Shown here one piece after another: positions 9,166 to 18,187 of a DNA stretch of 64,000 nucleotides (position 1 is its first letter; every line of letters begins with the position of its first letter). The stretch covers positions 140,266 through 204,265 of the forward strand of contig JAGCNV010000026.1 in NCBI GenBank assembly GCA_017645765.1, in the 5' to 3' direction. This DNA is from a bacterium. GTDB taxonomy: Bacteria; UBP6; UBA1177. The position numbers were made by a program, and so were the translations under genes. Below the pieces are notes generated by a model. It saw nothing but the letters and a program-made list of their open reading frames with translations, ran no database searches and had not been told where the DNA came from.

Positions 9166-10823
9166 ATTTTTTTTCTGATTTCGTCTGCTATTTTTCTTGT
9201 CATATCGACAGGGTGATAATTTGCGAAAATACCTGAAACTTTTAGTGCGTTCGCCGCAATAGTCGTGTTTTTGTCGACAGAATACTGCGAAAATAAATAA
9301 AAAGGAATTTCAGAAATCTCTTTTTTGTGTTTGATTGCGGCTAATAGTCGGAGCGGTGTGATCGCCGTGTCAGTCATGTCGATGTCGCAGAGGATGAAGC
9401 CGAGACGGTCTTTTTCTTCTTTAATTATCTGAGCTGCTTTTTCTATAGTTTTAGCTTTTATGGCTTCTATGTTTACCCTGCCGAATTTGTCAGCAATGTC
9501 GTCGAGGTCGAATTTTTTCTGCGAAATAACGATCGCAGTGATTTTTTTCAGCGAAGAATTTGCTTCCGATATCTGCTGCGTCTGTTCAAGTGCATTTATG
9601 ATTCTGTCGCTGAAGAACATCGTCTCTTTGAGCTGTTTCAAGGCATCTTTCGGCGAAATCCCTGATATTCTCGTCATAAAATCGTAAGTGTTTGCAAGAA
9701 GCAGAATGAGCGAACCTACAGGTATTTCGTTCAGCTTTAGACTGCGCGGAAAACCTTGCCCGTTGTAGGTTTCATACATATTTTCAAGGCAGTTGATGGC
9801 AAGTTTGGAAAGCTGGACATCTGCGAATAGTTTTGTCACTATCTGCGGATAAGTCTTCATTTTTTCGATATTAGTCTGATTTTTTATGTCGAGAGCTGTC
9901 AGGTGAAGTTTTTTACCGACATCGTGAAGATATGCTGCGATCGTAAGATCATAAAGCTCGACTTCGGAAAGGTGTATCGCTTCGCCAATCTCTTTGCATA
10001 GGATCGCGACTCTCTGCGAGTGGGCGAAGTAAGCGTCTCCGTGTGCTGCGACATCAAGAAGATTAGAAAAGATGCGGAGAAGTTCGATCAGCTGGTTTCC
10101 CTGTTCGCGGACCCAGCTAGGCATACTGCTCATCATAGAAGTCGTTACCGAAGTAACATCGACTTTTTTGTCGGAAAGTTCAGCTTTGTTAACGATCATC
10201 GAGAACGTTTCGCGTTTTTCCTGACGCAGTTTGTCCTCGTCCATCGTGGCTATATCCTGAATCCTGTTCGCTACTTCAACATCGTTGGGATTTTCGAGGG
10301 AAATAATGTTTTCGTTGGCGAACATGTCGTGGTGCATAGAAACGGAATTTCTGACAAGTCTGTCGAAAGCAGTAATATCGTTGTTGTACTGCTTCATAAT
10401 GAGAGCTTTTATGACATTTGAAGTTGCAACGACCGGAACAACTGACTGTACACCGTTGAGCAGAATCTTTAATTCGTCAAAAAGGACGATGTTCTGCGGT
10501 TCGTAAGTGAGAAGAGTGAGGCGGTAGTTGTTTATGCTGTACTTCAACGGAAAAATAGTTTTATCCATCGCCATTTTCAGCGGAATGATGTCGGCAGGGT
10601 TCATAACCGCCATTTTTTCAAGTTTTTCGCTTGTTATATACTGAACGTTGAACTGTTTCGAAAGGTATTGCAAGAGTTCAGTTTCAGGTATCTTACCGAG
10701 TTTGAGAAGGATTTCACCAAGATATATCGGGTGATTTTTCTGAAAAGAAAGGGCTGAAGAAATATCCGTTTCAGAAACAAGCCCTTTATCTAAAAAGTAT
10801 TCTCCGACTTTCAATCCAGTCAT
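9162..10823 (-). CDS. MshEN domain plus degenerate HD-GYP domain signalling protein
   Basis: Predicted cyclic-nucleotide signalling protein of 553 residues. Residues 1-150 resemble the MshEN/T2SSE N-terminal domain (LGEILLKLGKIPETELLQYLSKQF), a fold that binds c-di-GMP in MshE-type ATPases. No secretion ATPase follows. Instead there is an HD domain with YLHDVGKK (H300, D301) and a segment ETYNGQGFPRSLKLNEIPVG (351-370) that matches the GYP loop in shape but lacks the usual HHE before it. The C-terminal ~130 residues resemble a receiver-like alpha/beta domain (FILCDIDMTDTAITPLRLL). Sensing c-di-GMP through MshEN and responding through HD-GYP is an inference; catalytic activity of the HD part is uncertain. 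Confidence 0.75.
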   Translation of the reverse strand: MTGLKVGEYFLDKGLVSETDISSALSFQKNHPIYLGEILLKLGKIPETELLQYLSKQFNVQYITSEKLEKMAVMNPADIIPLKMAMDKTIFPLKYSINNYRLTLLTYEPQNIVLFDELKILLNGVQSVVPVVATSNVIKALIMKQYNNDITAFDRLVRNSVSMHHDMFANENIISLENPNDVEVANRIQDIATMDEDKLRQEKRETFSMIVNKAELSDKKVDVTSVTTSMMSSMPSWVREQGNQLIELLRIFSNLLDVAAHGDAYFAHSQRVAILCKEIGEAIHLSEVELYDLTIAAYLHDVGKKLHLTALDIKNQTNIEKMKTYPQIVTKLFADVQLSKLAINCLENMYETYNGQGFPRSLKLNEIPVGSLILLLANTYDFMTRISGISPKDALKQLKETMFFSDRIINALEQTQQISEANSSLKKITAIVISQKKFDLDDIADKFGRVNIEAIKAKTIEKAAQIIKEEKDRLGFILCDIDMTDTAITPLRLLAAIKHKKEISEIPFYLFSQYSVDKNTTIAANALKVSGIFANYHPVDMTRKIADEIRKKI

Positions 10824-10908
10824 CGCAAAACTCCTTGAATCAAAAAAACTACTTCAAAAAAAACGCAGAATTATACTTAATAAAAAAATAAAAGCAAGTT
10901 AGTTCGTT

Positions 10909-11826
10909 TTATTTAGTTTCAAGAAATTTCACAGCTGCTTCATGCATTTCGAGAATAGCCTCTTCTTTGCCGGAGCAGATGAGCAGCTTGTCTGTGCCGC
11001 TTTTGAAAAAAAGTTCCGTTTTCTCTTTTGCCGAGAATCTGTCGAGAGCATGCATTTCGATATCGTCGGTCATTGAAATTCCCATAAAATTCAAATCCTT
11101 ACGCAGAATTTTGTCCCATTCGGGCGAAAGCGAAGCCGGAAGTTCGCTGATTTCAGGCAGAAGAAGGTGTGCTTTCATAACGAAACCGGCAGCGTTTGCA
11201 AGTCTGCGGTACGGAACGAGATCTTCTCTTAAAAGGTCATCGAACGGCTTGTTTATGAGCGGGAGTTCGGAATGAGAATCAATAACGGTCGTTCCGTGTC
11301 CCGGAAAGTGCTTTATCACCGGAAAAACGCCGTGTTCCTGCATTTTTTTGATGTAGATTCCGGCAAAATCTACGACTGTTTCGGGATTTTCCCCGAAAGA
11401 GCGGTCTCCGACGATCGAATTGTCTTCGCCGCTTCTCAGGTCAACATTCGGCGCCATGTTCATGTTTATCCCGGTTTCGTTCAGTTTTTGAGCGAGAATC
11501 CCGATTTTTTCCGCTGCAATCTCTTTGCCGTAAGTCACCAGTTCTTTCATCGAAGGAAGGGAATAGTCGTCTTTCGGCAGCCTGCGGACTCTTCCTCCTT
11601 CCTCATCAATTGAGTGAAATTCGATCGATTCGCAGAATTTCGTCGATTTGATGAGACTTTGCAGCGATTCGCAGCTTTCGACATTCCTTTTGAAATAGAT
11701 GATCCCGCACGGAGAAACTTCGCGCAGCATTGATATTTCGCTTTTTGTAAGCGAACTTCCCGAAAGCGATACGAACAAACGGTTCCCTGCTTCTTTTTTC
11801 AGTCTTGCAAGTTTAGGTGATACCAT
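10909..11826 (-). CDS. nagZ: beta-N-acetylhexosaminidase NagZ (GH3), peptidoglycan recycling
   Basis: Glycoside hydrolase family 3 enzyme that removes N-acetylglucosamine from muropeptides. The protein has 305 residues and no signal peptide, consistent with a cytoplasmic recycling enzyme. The family signature KHFPGHGTTVIDSHSELPLI, with the catalytic His/Asp pair, and the nucleophile Asp in GISMTDDIEMHAL are intact. The frame stays open upstream to 12168, but ATG 11826 is the real start: GGGAGGG stands 4 bases before it and the extra region overlaps the divergent coaX gene. Confidence 0.93.
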   Translation of the reverse strand: MVSPKLARLKKEAGNRLFVSLSGSSLTKSEISMLREVSPCGIIYFKRNVESCESLQSLIKSTKFCESIEFHSIDEEGGRVRRLPKDDYSLPSMKELVTYGKEIAAEKIGILAQKLNETGINMNMAPNVDLRSGEDNSIVGDRSFGENPETVVDFAGIYIKKMQEHGVFPVIKHFPGHGTTVIDSHSELPLINKPFDDLLREDLVPYRRLANAAGFVMKAHLLLPEISELPASLSPEWDKILRKDLNFMGISMTDDIEMHALDRFSAKEKTELFFKSGTDKLLICSGKEEAILEMHEAAVKFLETK

Positions 11827-11955
11827 TTTACCCTCCCAAAAAATCGCGGAAATATAGCCGAAAGGATTTTCTCTGCAAATTTTGCCTGCTATTTTTGACA
11901 ATATTTCTTTATTTTCTAAAGTTTCCCGTTTTTTGCTCAAGTTAAAGGAGGAAAG

Positions 11956-12720
11956 ATGATTTTTATAGTCGATATCGGCAACAGCAACACGGTCGTAGGA
12001 ATTTACAAAGGCGAAAATCTTATAAGAAGGTGGCGAATCTCCACCGACAGAACTCTTACGGTCGATGATATCGCTGCGAAACTTTCTGCGTTGATGATGT
12101 TTGACAGGATCGAGACGAAAGATATAGCGCAGTGCATAATCAGCTCGGTCGTTCCGACATGGAACCACGCATGGGAGCGTTTTTCAATCGAGTTTCTGAA
12201 CATGAAGCCGCTATTTTTGAGATATAATACTAAATGCGGAATTTCATTGGATATTTTGAATCCATCTGAAATCGGAGCCGATAGGATCGCAAACTCGGTA
12301 GCAGCGTCCGCCATCTATCCGCAGGGCTCTTTCATAATTGATTCGGGCACTGCGATAACACTTGATATCGTGACTCCGGAAAAGAAGTATATCGGCGGCG
12401 CGATCATGCCCGGTATCATGATTTCGATGGAGGCAATGTCTCTCAGAACAGCCAAACTTCCCCGTTTCGAGCTCGACAGACCTCATCATGCCATCGGAAA
12501 ATCGACACTCGAAGGGCTTACGAGCGGTGTTTTCTACGGTTTTGTCGGAATGGTTGACCGTGTCATCGAGGAATCGTTGAAGGAAGTCGATTTTAAACCA
12601 AAAATCATCGCAACCGGAGGACTTGCAGGAGCAATCGCATCTGCATCAAACTATATCAGCGAATTTGACAGAGATCTTACCCTGAAAGGCCTCAGAATCA
12701 TCGCGGAACTCAACAGATAA
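11956..12720 (+). CDS. coaX: type III pantothenate kinase
   Basis: Phosphorylates pantothenate in the first step of coenzyme A synthesis. The 254-residue protein shows the ASKHA-fold motifs of CoaX: phosphate-1 loop FIVDIGNSNTVVGIY, GADRIANSVAA, the phosphate-2 loop IIDSGTAITLDIV followed by GGAIMPGI, and ATGGLAG near the end. The start codon follows AAAGGAGG. It is divergent from nagZ with a 129-base shared upstream region, and convergent with pyrD. Confidence 0.96.
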   Translation: MIFIVDIGNSNTVVGIYKGENLIRRWRISTDRTLTVDDIAAKLSALMMFDRIETKDIAQCIISSVVPTWNHAWERFSIEFLNMKPLFLRYNTKCGISLDILNPSEIGADRIANSVAASAIYPQGSFIIDSGTAITLDIVTPEKKYIGGAIMPGIMISMEAMSLRTAKLPRFELDRPHHAIGKSTLEGLTSGVFYGFVGMVDRVIEESLKEVDFKPKIIATGGLAGAIASASNYISEFDRDLTLKGLRIIAELNR

Positions 12721-12755
12721 TCGTTGTCGGGAGATATTTCCTAGGATCGACCGTT

Positions 12756-13661
12756 TTATTCTTTTATAGATCCTATGAGCTGGTTGATATTTTCTTCTCT
12801 TTTTTCGAGGTATTCCTCGAGTTTTTCTGCGCATTCGCCTGCAATCGCCGGATTTACAAAGTTGTAAGCCCCGATCTGTACCGCTTTTGCACCGACGATA
12901 AGAAAGTCGAGAACATCTTCAAAGGATGAGATTCCGCCGATTCCGATGACCGGTATTTTCACGGTTTTCGCTGTCTGCCAGACCATGCGAAGTGCCACAG
13001 GTTTTATCGCAGGACCGCTCAATCCGCCTATTTTGTTGCCCAGAACGAAAGTCCTTTTTTCGCGGTTTATTGCGGTTCCGATCAAAGTGTTTATGAGAGA
13101 AACGGCATCTGCTCCGCCTGCTTCTGCAGCAAGAGCTGTCTGTGTTATGTCGGTCACATTGGGGGAGAGTTTTACGATCACAGGCTTATCTGTAGTAGCT
13201 TTTACAGCTTTTGTAAGTCTTTGAATTATTTCAGGATTAGCTCCGAAAGCCGAACCTCCTGACTTCACGTTGGGGCATGAGAGGTTCATCTCGAAAGCGT
13301 CGATTCGCTCTTCTTTTGATAAAATCTCTGTAAGACGGACAAAATCCTCTTCAGAAGATGCGTAAAGGTTAACTATTATCGCACATTTTAGATCTCTGAT
13401 TTTCGGCATGATTTCGTTCAGAAAGTGCTTTGAGCCGCAGTTCTCAAGCCCGATGGAATTGAGCATTCCCGAAGCGGTTTCTACTACGCGCGGACTGGGA
13501 TTTCCCGCTCTCGGTTCTATCGAAATCCCTTTCGTGCAGAATCCGCCGATTTTGTTGAGGTTGAAAAAATCGGTAAATTCGATTCCGTAGCCGAAAGTTC
13601 CCGAAGCAGTCAGGATAGGGTTTTTCAGCCGGAGTTTTCCAATATTTACAGAAAGATCCAT
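12756..13661 (-). CDS. pyrD: dihydroorotate dehydrogenase, class 1B catalytic subunit
   Basis: Oxidises dihydroorotate to orotate in pyrimidine synthesis, using FMN. The motif NPILTASGTFGYG, the catalytic Cys in EMNLSCPNVKSGG (C129 from this start) and LSPNVTDI identify the class 1B catalytic subunit, which normally works with the NAD-linked PyrK subunit; no pyrK is in the window. The start is taken as ATG 13661 because GGAG lies 6 bases upstream and the wecB stop codon ends one base earlier; an in-frame TTG at 13682 is less likely. It is the last gene of a wecB-pyrD transcription unit. Confidence 0.95.
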   Translation of the reverse strand: MDLSVNIGKLRLKNPILTASGTFGYGIEFTDFFNLNKIGGFCTKGISIEPRAGNPSPRVVETASGMLNSIGLENCGSKHFLNEIMPKIRDLKCAIIVNLYASSEEDFVRLTEILSKEERIDAFEMNLSCPNVKSGGSAFGANPEIIQRLTKAVKATTDKPVIVKLSPNVTDITQTALAAEAGGADAVSLINTLIGTAINREKRTFVLGNKIGGLSGPAIKPVALRMVWQTAKTVKIPVIGIGGISSFEDVLDFLIVGAKAVQIGAYNFVNPAIAGECAEKLEEYLEKREENINQLIGSIKE

Positions 13662-13662
13662 G

Positions 13663-14748
13663 CTATTCTCCGCTGTTTTCAATCAGATTGTCAACGATTT
13701 CTGCCGCGGCGTTGCCAGAGCCGTAAAGCATGCTGCCGAAGTCCGGATTTTTTTCCGAAAGCTGTTTGTAGGCACCCACGATTTTGTCAAAGTCGCTTCC
13801 GACGATGGTGTTAAAGCCGTTTTCGACAAGTTCGACCCATTCTGTTTCGTCCCGGAGTGTGAGGCACTGTTTTTTGAAGAAGTAAGCCTCTTTCTGGACA
13901 CCGCCGCTGTCTGTCATTACGGCAGAACAGTTCTGCAGAAGTTCGAGCATTTCGAAGTATCCGACAGGTTCGATGATGTCGAAACTCGGTTTTATGCCGT
14001 TCGCTTCCATGATTTTTTTCGTTCTCGGATGGATCGGAAGCAGCACTTTTTCAAACTTTGAAATTTCGTTCAACGCCTTGATTATTGAAGAGAATCTTTC
14101 GATGCTGTTGGTGTTTTCGGCTCTGTGGATGGTAGCGAGGATATATTTTTTGCCGTCAAGACCGATTTTCTTTAAAAACGCAGCTTTTCCTTCGATTTTT
14201 TTTGCGTAGTAAAGAGCCGCGTCGAGCATGACGTCGCCAGATTTCACGATTTTTATCCCGAAATTGTCGAAACCTTCGTTTTTCAGGTTTTTGATGGCAG
14301 TGTCGGTGGGGCAGAAAAGGATGTTCGATATCCTGTCGACTAAGATTCTGTTGATCTCTTCCGGCATTTTCATGTTGAAACTTCTGAGTCCAGCTTCGAC
14401 GTGTGCTACTTTGCAGTGGAGTTTTGCAGCAGAGAGCGCTCCTGCGAGAGTAGAATTCGTGTCGCCGTAGACAAGGACGAAATCTGGTTTTTCGGTCAGG
14501 ATTATTTCGTCGAGTTTTTCCAGCATCTGTCCCGTCATCGCGCCGTGTGAAAGGCCGTGTATGTTCAGATTGTAGTCGGGGCGCGGAATATCCATTTCTT
14601 CAAAGAAAATATCGGACATCGAAGCATCGAAATGCTGTCCGGTGTGGACGATGACTTCAGAAATGCCGCTGCGTTTTTTTATTTCGCGCGAAACGACCGC
14701 CGCCTTTACGAACTGAGGTCTCGCACCTATTACAGTAAGAATTTTCAA
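13663..14748 (-). CDS. wecB: non-hydrolysing UDP-N-acetylglucosamine 2-epimerase
   Basis: Interconverts UDP-GlcNAc and UDP-ManNAc for surface polysaccharide synthesis. The 361-residue protein has the family's conserved groups: GARPQFVKAA (Lys15), HTGQHFDASMSD, YGDTNSTLAG (Asp96), HVEAGLRS (Glu118), PEEINR (Glu130/131) and HRAEN (His208). It sits between a glycosyltransferase (17 bases upstream) and pyrD, consistent with a small cell-surface glycan operon. No UDP-ManNAc dehydrogenase (wecC) is next to it, so the fate of the ManNAc unit is not shown here. Confidence 0.95.
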   Translation of the reverse strand: MKILTVIGARPQFVKAAVVSREIKKRSGISEVIVHTGQHFDASMSDIFFEEMDIPRPDYNLNIHGLSHGAMTGQMLEKLDEIILTEKPDFVLVYGDTNSTLAGALSAAKLHCKVAHVEAGLRSFNMKMPEEINRILVDRISNILFCPTDTAIKNLKNEGFDNFGIKIVKSGDVMLDAALYYAKKIEGKAAFLKKIGLDGKKYILATIHRAENTNSIERFSSIIKALNEISKFEKVLLPIHPRTKKIMEANGIKPSFDIIEPVGYFEMLELLQNCSAVMTDSGGVQKEAYFFKKQCLTLRDETEWVELVENGFNTIVGSDFDKIVGAYKQLSEKNPDFGSMLYGSGNAAAEIVDNLIENSGE

Positions 14749-14765
14749 CTTATAACTCCTTGTTT

Positions 14766-15977
14766 TTATTTAAGTATTTCTAAATATTTCTTGGCAAGTT
14801 CCGAGTATGAATGATTTTTTATGACATACTCATGCCCGCGTTTTCCCATTTCGGCAAGCTCTTCCGGAGTCTTTCCGTAAAGAGTGAGGACTGCATTCAC
14901 GATCTCTCCGGCGTTTTCAGATTTTATTGAAATTCCGCATTTCGCCTCTGAAACGATGTCGTTTGCCGCTTCTATTGCGTAAATTATCGGTTTTCCCGAA
15001 TAGAGGTAGTCGAAAAGTTTGTTGGGCGAAACACCGAAGCGGAAAAGCGGAGACTTTGTGAGTCCGATGTAACAGACATCGCTTATAGCGAGCAGCGACT
15101 GAACCGAAGACTTCGGAACGGGATCGAGGATAAGAACGTTTGAAAGCCCTTTTTCGGCAATAATTTTGAGATAATTTTCTTTCTCTGGGCCGTTTCCGAC
15201 AAGAAGAAAAAGGATTTTTTCATTTGTTTTCAAAGTCTCGGCCGCTTCCAGAACACTTGTCAGATTGTTGGAAATACCGAATTTTCCCGCATAAGTTACG
15301 ATAAATCTGTCGCGCGGGATTTTTGCGAGAGTTTCTTCCGGAAGGGGCGAGATGTTTTTAACTTCTTCGAGGTCGATTCCGTTCGGAATAGAAACGAATC
15401 TTTCTGCGTCAAGACCGTGATTATGCATATGTTCGAAAGCGTTTGGCAGTACCGAAACTACCATGTCGGACTTTTTGTATGAGAAATTTTCGAAAAACTG
15501 CGTGAATTTTATGAAAGGATGCTTGTCTGTAAGCCTTCCGATCTCTGTCAGCGTGAGAGGCCAGATGTCGCGCACTTCAAAAATCAGTTTCGCGCCTGTT
15601 CTTTTTTTAAGCCAGTAGCCGTTGAGGATCGAAAACGGAGTAGGGGAAGTGACGATTATTGCGTCAGGCTTGCCGAATCTTTTCTTTCTGAGCAGGAACA
15701 TTTTTGCAACGAAGGTAAATGCGTTGATAATGCGCCCCAGACTCTGCGATTTTCCGTATTTCGGAGTTTTTATCCAGCAGTAGTCAATACCGTCGATGTT
15801 TTCTGTCGTAGAGAAGCCTTTAACTTCGGGCAGTTTCGAAAAAATATGTGTGTAAGATCCTGAAAATATTGTGACTTTGTGACCGAGCTTCACGAATTCC
15901 TTTGCAAAATAGTACGGACGGAAGACCATTCCGTGGATTCGTGAGCCGATCGTTTCATTTATTATCCAGATATTCAT
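14766..15977 (-). CDS. family 4 glycosyltransferase (WbuB-like)
   Basis: GT-B fold glycosyltransferase of 403 residues. The N-terminal domain begins MNIWIINETIGSRIHGMVFRPYYFAKEF, in the style of WbuB-type O-antigen transferases, and the C-terminal donor-binding domain holds the GT4 pattern RFIVTYAGKFG..NNL, FLLVGNGPEKENYL, and SPNKLFDYLYSGKPIIYA with the conserved Glu-equivalent region replaced by the KLFDYL form. It precedes wecB by 17 bases on the same strand, so a role in adding an N-acetylhexosamine to a surface glycan is likely; the donor is inferred from context only. Confidence 0.85.
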   Translation of the reverse strand: MNIWIINETIGSRIHGMVFRPYYFAKEFVKLGHKVTIFSGSYTHIFSKLPEVKGFSTTENIDGIDYCWIKTPKYGKSQSLGRIINAFTFVAKMFLLRKKRFGKPDAIIVTSPTPFSILNGYWLKKRTGAKLIFEVRDIWPLTLTEIGRLTDKHPFIKFTQFFENFSYKKSDMVVSVLPNAFEHMHNHGLDAERFVSIPNGIDLEEVKNISPLPEETLAKIPRDRFIVTYAGKFGISNNLTSVLEAAETLKTNEKILFLLVGNGPEKENYLKIIAEKGLSNVLILDPVPKSSVQSLLAISDVCYIGLTKSPLFRFGVSPNKLFDYLYSGKPIIYAIEAANDIVSEAKCGISIKSENAGEIVNAVLTLYGKTPEELAEMGKRGHEYVIKNHSYSELAKKYLEILK

Positions 15978-16138
15978 TTCTACCTCAAATCAAACAAAAA
16001 CTGTAAAGAGTAATTAAAAAGATTTTTTTATCAAATTTCCTTTTGCGTCTGAACGAAGCGCGAATTTGTTTTTTAAGTGTGAAAAAATTCAGCTTTCCGC
16101 AAAAAGTGTTATATTGCCGCGCTTTTGCTGGAGGAAAA

Positions 16139-16768
16139 ATGAACGGAAAAAAATGCTACATTCTTGATTTTGACGGAACAGTGACGGCTTTAGACACTCT
16201 CGTCGTCGCCTTTGACAAATACTGCATCGTTGACTGGAGAGAGCTTGAAAACGAGATGCGTGCCGGAAGAAAGGAGCGTCATCAGACCTTAGTCGATGAA
16301 GTCGAATCTATGAAGGCTGAAAAAGAGGAACTTTTTGATTTTATTAAGAAAAATGTCCCTGTCAGAAAAGGTTTTTTTGATTTTGTGAAAAAAGTCCGCG
16401 AAAACGGTGACGAGATCGTGATCTTGAGCGGCGGTTTCAGAAGTTTTGCAGAACTTTTCATGGGAGATACCGAAGTCGAGGCTTATATCAACGATATCGG
16501 ATACTTAGGTGATAAAAACTGGGAGCTGATCCCATGCAGAAACGCGCTCCCTCCGCTTTGCAGCAAAAACTGCTCGAACTGCAAGCGCGCAGTCGTCGAA
16601 AAGTATAAAAACGAAGGCTTCGAAACGATCTATTTCGGTGACGGAGAGACCGATTTCTGCGGTTCCAGATACGCCGATAAAATCTACGCGACAGACGAAC
16701 TCGCCGAAAAATTAGCATCAGAAAACGTTAAATTTACTTATTTTAAAGACTACAAAGATATTTTGTGA
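16139..16768 (+). CDS. MtnX-like HAD-IB phosphatase
   Basis: HAD-IB phosphatase of 209 residues, closest in pattern to MtnX (2-hydroxy-3-keto-5-methylthiopentenyl-1-phosphate phosphatase) and relatives. Motif I is ILDFDGTVTALDTL, motif II ILSGGFRSF, and motif III/IV YFGDGETDFCGSRYAD. The Cys cluster LCSKNCSNCKR before the last motif is characteristic of the MtnX-like group. No methionine-salvage genes are next to it, so the substrate is open. ATG 16139 follows GGAGG; TTCAGC (16088), 16 bp, TATATT (16110-16115) is a reasonable promoter. hydF follows 7 bases after the stop codon. Confidence 0.8.
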   Translation: MNGKKCYILDFDGTVTALDTLVVAFDKYCIVDWRELENEMRAGRKERHQTLVDEVESMKAEKEELFDFIKKNVPVRKGFFDFVKKVRENGDEIVILSGGFRSFAELFMGDTEVEAYINDIGYLGDKNWELIPCRNALPPLCSKNCSNCKRAVVEKYKNEGFETIYFGDGETDFCGSRYADKIYATDELAEKLASENVKFTYFKDYKDIL

Positions 16769-16775
16769 GGTGATT

Positions 16776-17969
16776 ATGGGCAGAGTTATGGTTGGAGACA
16801 GGCTCCGCATTTCTATTTTCGGCAGACGCAACGCCGGCAAATCATCGCTGATAAACGCTTTTACTGGGCAGAAAGTTGCTATCGTTTCTGATGTTCCGGG
16901 AACTACGACAGATCCTGTCATGAAGGCGATCGAGCTTTTTCCGGTAGGCCCGGCAGTGCTTATCGATACAGCGGGAATTGACGATACGAATGATGCGCTT
17001 GGTCTAGAAAGAGTAAAAAAATCAAGAAGTTATCTCGATAAGTCCGATATGGTCCTGCTTGTTGTTGACGCTTCGGGCGAAGCTGGAGATTTCGAGAATG
17101 AAATAATTTCAAAATGCGAAGAAAAGCAGGTTCCGTTCATTATAGTCATTAACAAATCCGATCTGATGATCTCGGAAAGCGTGAAAAAATGGCTCGAAGG
17201 AAAGGAATTTGTCGCAATAAGTGCCTCAAACAACACTGGAATCACTGATCTGACCAAAAAAATCACCGAAAAATCGCCGAACGAATGGGAGCCGCCGTTT
17301 CTGCGTGATCTCATAAAGCCGGGCGACATTGTTCTTATGATAACCCCGATCGATTCAAGCGCTCCGAAAGGAAGAATGATCATGCCGCAGGTCCGTGCAT
17401 GGCGTGACATTCTTGACGGCGGCGGGATCGCACTTTCATGCGAACCTCAGAATTTGCAGAAAACCCTCGATTCGTTAAGCACAAAACCGGCTCTTGTTAT
17501 CACCGATTCACAAGTTTTTTCAAAAGTTGCGCCGATAGTTCCGGAAGATGTTCCTTTCACCTCTTTTTCGATCCTTTCGATCAGACAGAAAGGGAACCTC
17601 GCCGAAATGGTCAGAGCTGTGAAAACGGTCGAATCTTTGAAAGCGGGCGACAAAGTTCTTATTGCAGAAAGCTGCTCGCACCACTCTCAGGATGATGACA
17701 TTGCAAGAGTCAAAATCCCGAAATGGCTTAACGAAAAAGTGGGCGGTGGGCTCATAATTGATACTTCTGCTGGCCGTGATTATCCGGAAAACCTCAGTGA
17801 TTACAAACTGATAGTTCACTGCGGCGCGTGTACTCTGAACAGGCGCGAAATGCTTCTTCGTCAGGCGATTCCTGCTGAAAAAGGAGTTCCCGTGACAAAT
17901 TTCGGAGTTCTAATCAGCTATCTGCACGGAGTTTTTCCACGTGCTCTCAAACCTTTCGGGATCGAGTGA
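16776..17969 (+). CDS. hydF: [FeFe]-hydrogenase maturation GTPase HydF
   Basis: Scaffold GTPase that assembles and delivers the 2Fe subcluster of [FeFe]-hydrogenase together with HydE and HydG. N-terminal GTPase: GRRNAGKS, DVPGTTTDPV, DTAGIDD, NKSD. The C-terminal cluster-binding domain has ESCSHH and, about 55 residues later, VHCGACTLNRREM, which together give the Cys-x-His ... His-Cys-x-x-Cys ligands of HydF. The start is taken at ATG 16776, since the GTG at 16770 is part of the GAGGTG ribosome-binding site. hydE, hydG and the hydrogenase are not in the window. The gene implies hydrogen metabolism in an anaerobe. Confidence 0.96.
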   Translation: MGRVMVGDRLRISIFGRRNAGKSSLINAFTGQKVAIVSDVPGTTTDPVMKAIELFPVGPAVLIDTAGIDDTNDALGLERVKKSRSYLDKSDMVLLVVDASGEAGDFENEIISKCEEKQVPFIIVINKSDLMISESVKKWLEGKEFVAISASNNTGITDLTKKITEKSPNEWEPPFLRDLIKPGDIVLMITPIDSSAPKGRMIMPQVRAWRDILDGGGIALSCEPQNLQKTLDSLSTKPALVITDSQVFSKVAPIVPEDVPFTSFSILSIRQKGNLAEMVRAVKTVESLKAGDKVLIAESCSHHSQDDDIARVKIPKWLNEKVGGGLIIDTSAGRDYPENLSDYKLIVHCGACTLNRREMLLRQAIPAEKGVPVTNFGVLISYLHGVFPRALKPFGIE

Positions 17970-18008
17970 TTCGTTTTGATATCTGTTTGATTTTATTACA
18001 TTTTTTTT

Positions 18009-18034
18009 TGTAGAGACGTAACCTGATACGTCTC
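18009..18034. repeat. GAGACGT palindromic element, intergenic copy
   Basis: Perfect 8-bp inverted repeat GAGACGTA (18013-18020) / TACGTCTC (18027-18034) with the loop ACCTGA, preceded by TGTA. It lies 40 bases after the hydF stop codon. There is no T-run directly after it, so it is not a classic terminator. The same 26-bp design recurs at 48674, 48746, 52246, 52425, 52560 and, inverted, at 53475. Confidence 0.8.
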
Positions 18035-18083
18035 ATTTACGGGAATCGTGGTTTTTGTTTTATGAGCCGTTTTGAAAATGGTT

Positions 18084-18131
18084 ACTGGACACTTTTACAC
18101 TTTTTTAAAAACTGTCCAGTAGAAGTGGACA
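18084..18131 (+). promoter_or_regulatory. alternative hairpins in the AAA-ATPase leader
   Basis: ACTGGACA (18084-18091) can pair with TGTCCAGT (18113-18120). The same TGTCCA can instead pair with TGGACA at 18126-18131, giving two mutually exclusive stems. This is followed by AGTAGAAGT repeats and the AGGAGG site of the AAA gene. It could be a leader attenuator or a dyad operator; the sequence alone does not decide. No good promoter was identified. Confidence 0.35.
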
Positions 18132-18187
18132 AAAACATTGATTTGCGGTAAATTGTTCAGTAGAAGTTCTTTGTTCAGGAGGGAAAA

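Noticed and set aside
10909..12168. 419-residue form of NagZ starting at 12168
   Set aside because: The extra N-terminus is encoded antisense to coaX and has no similarity to the family; GGGAGGG marks ATG 11826.
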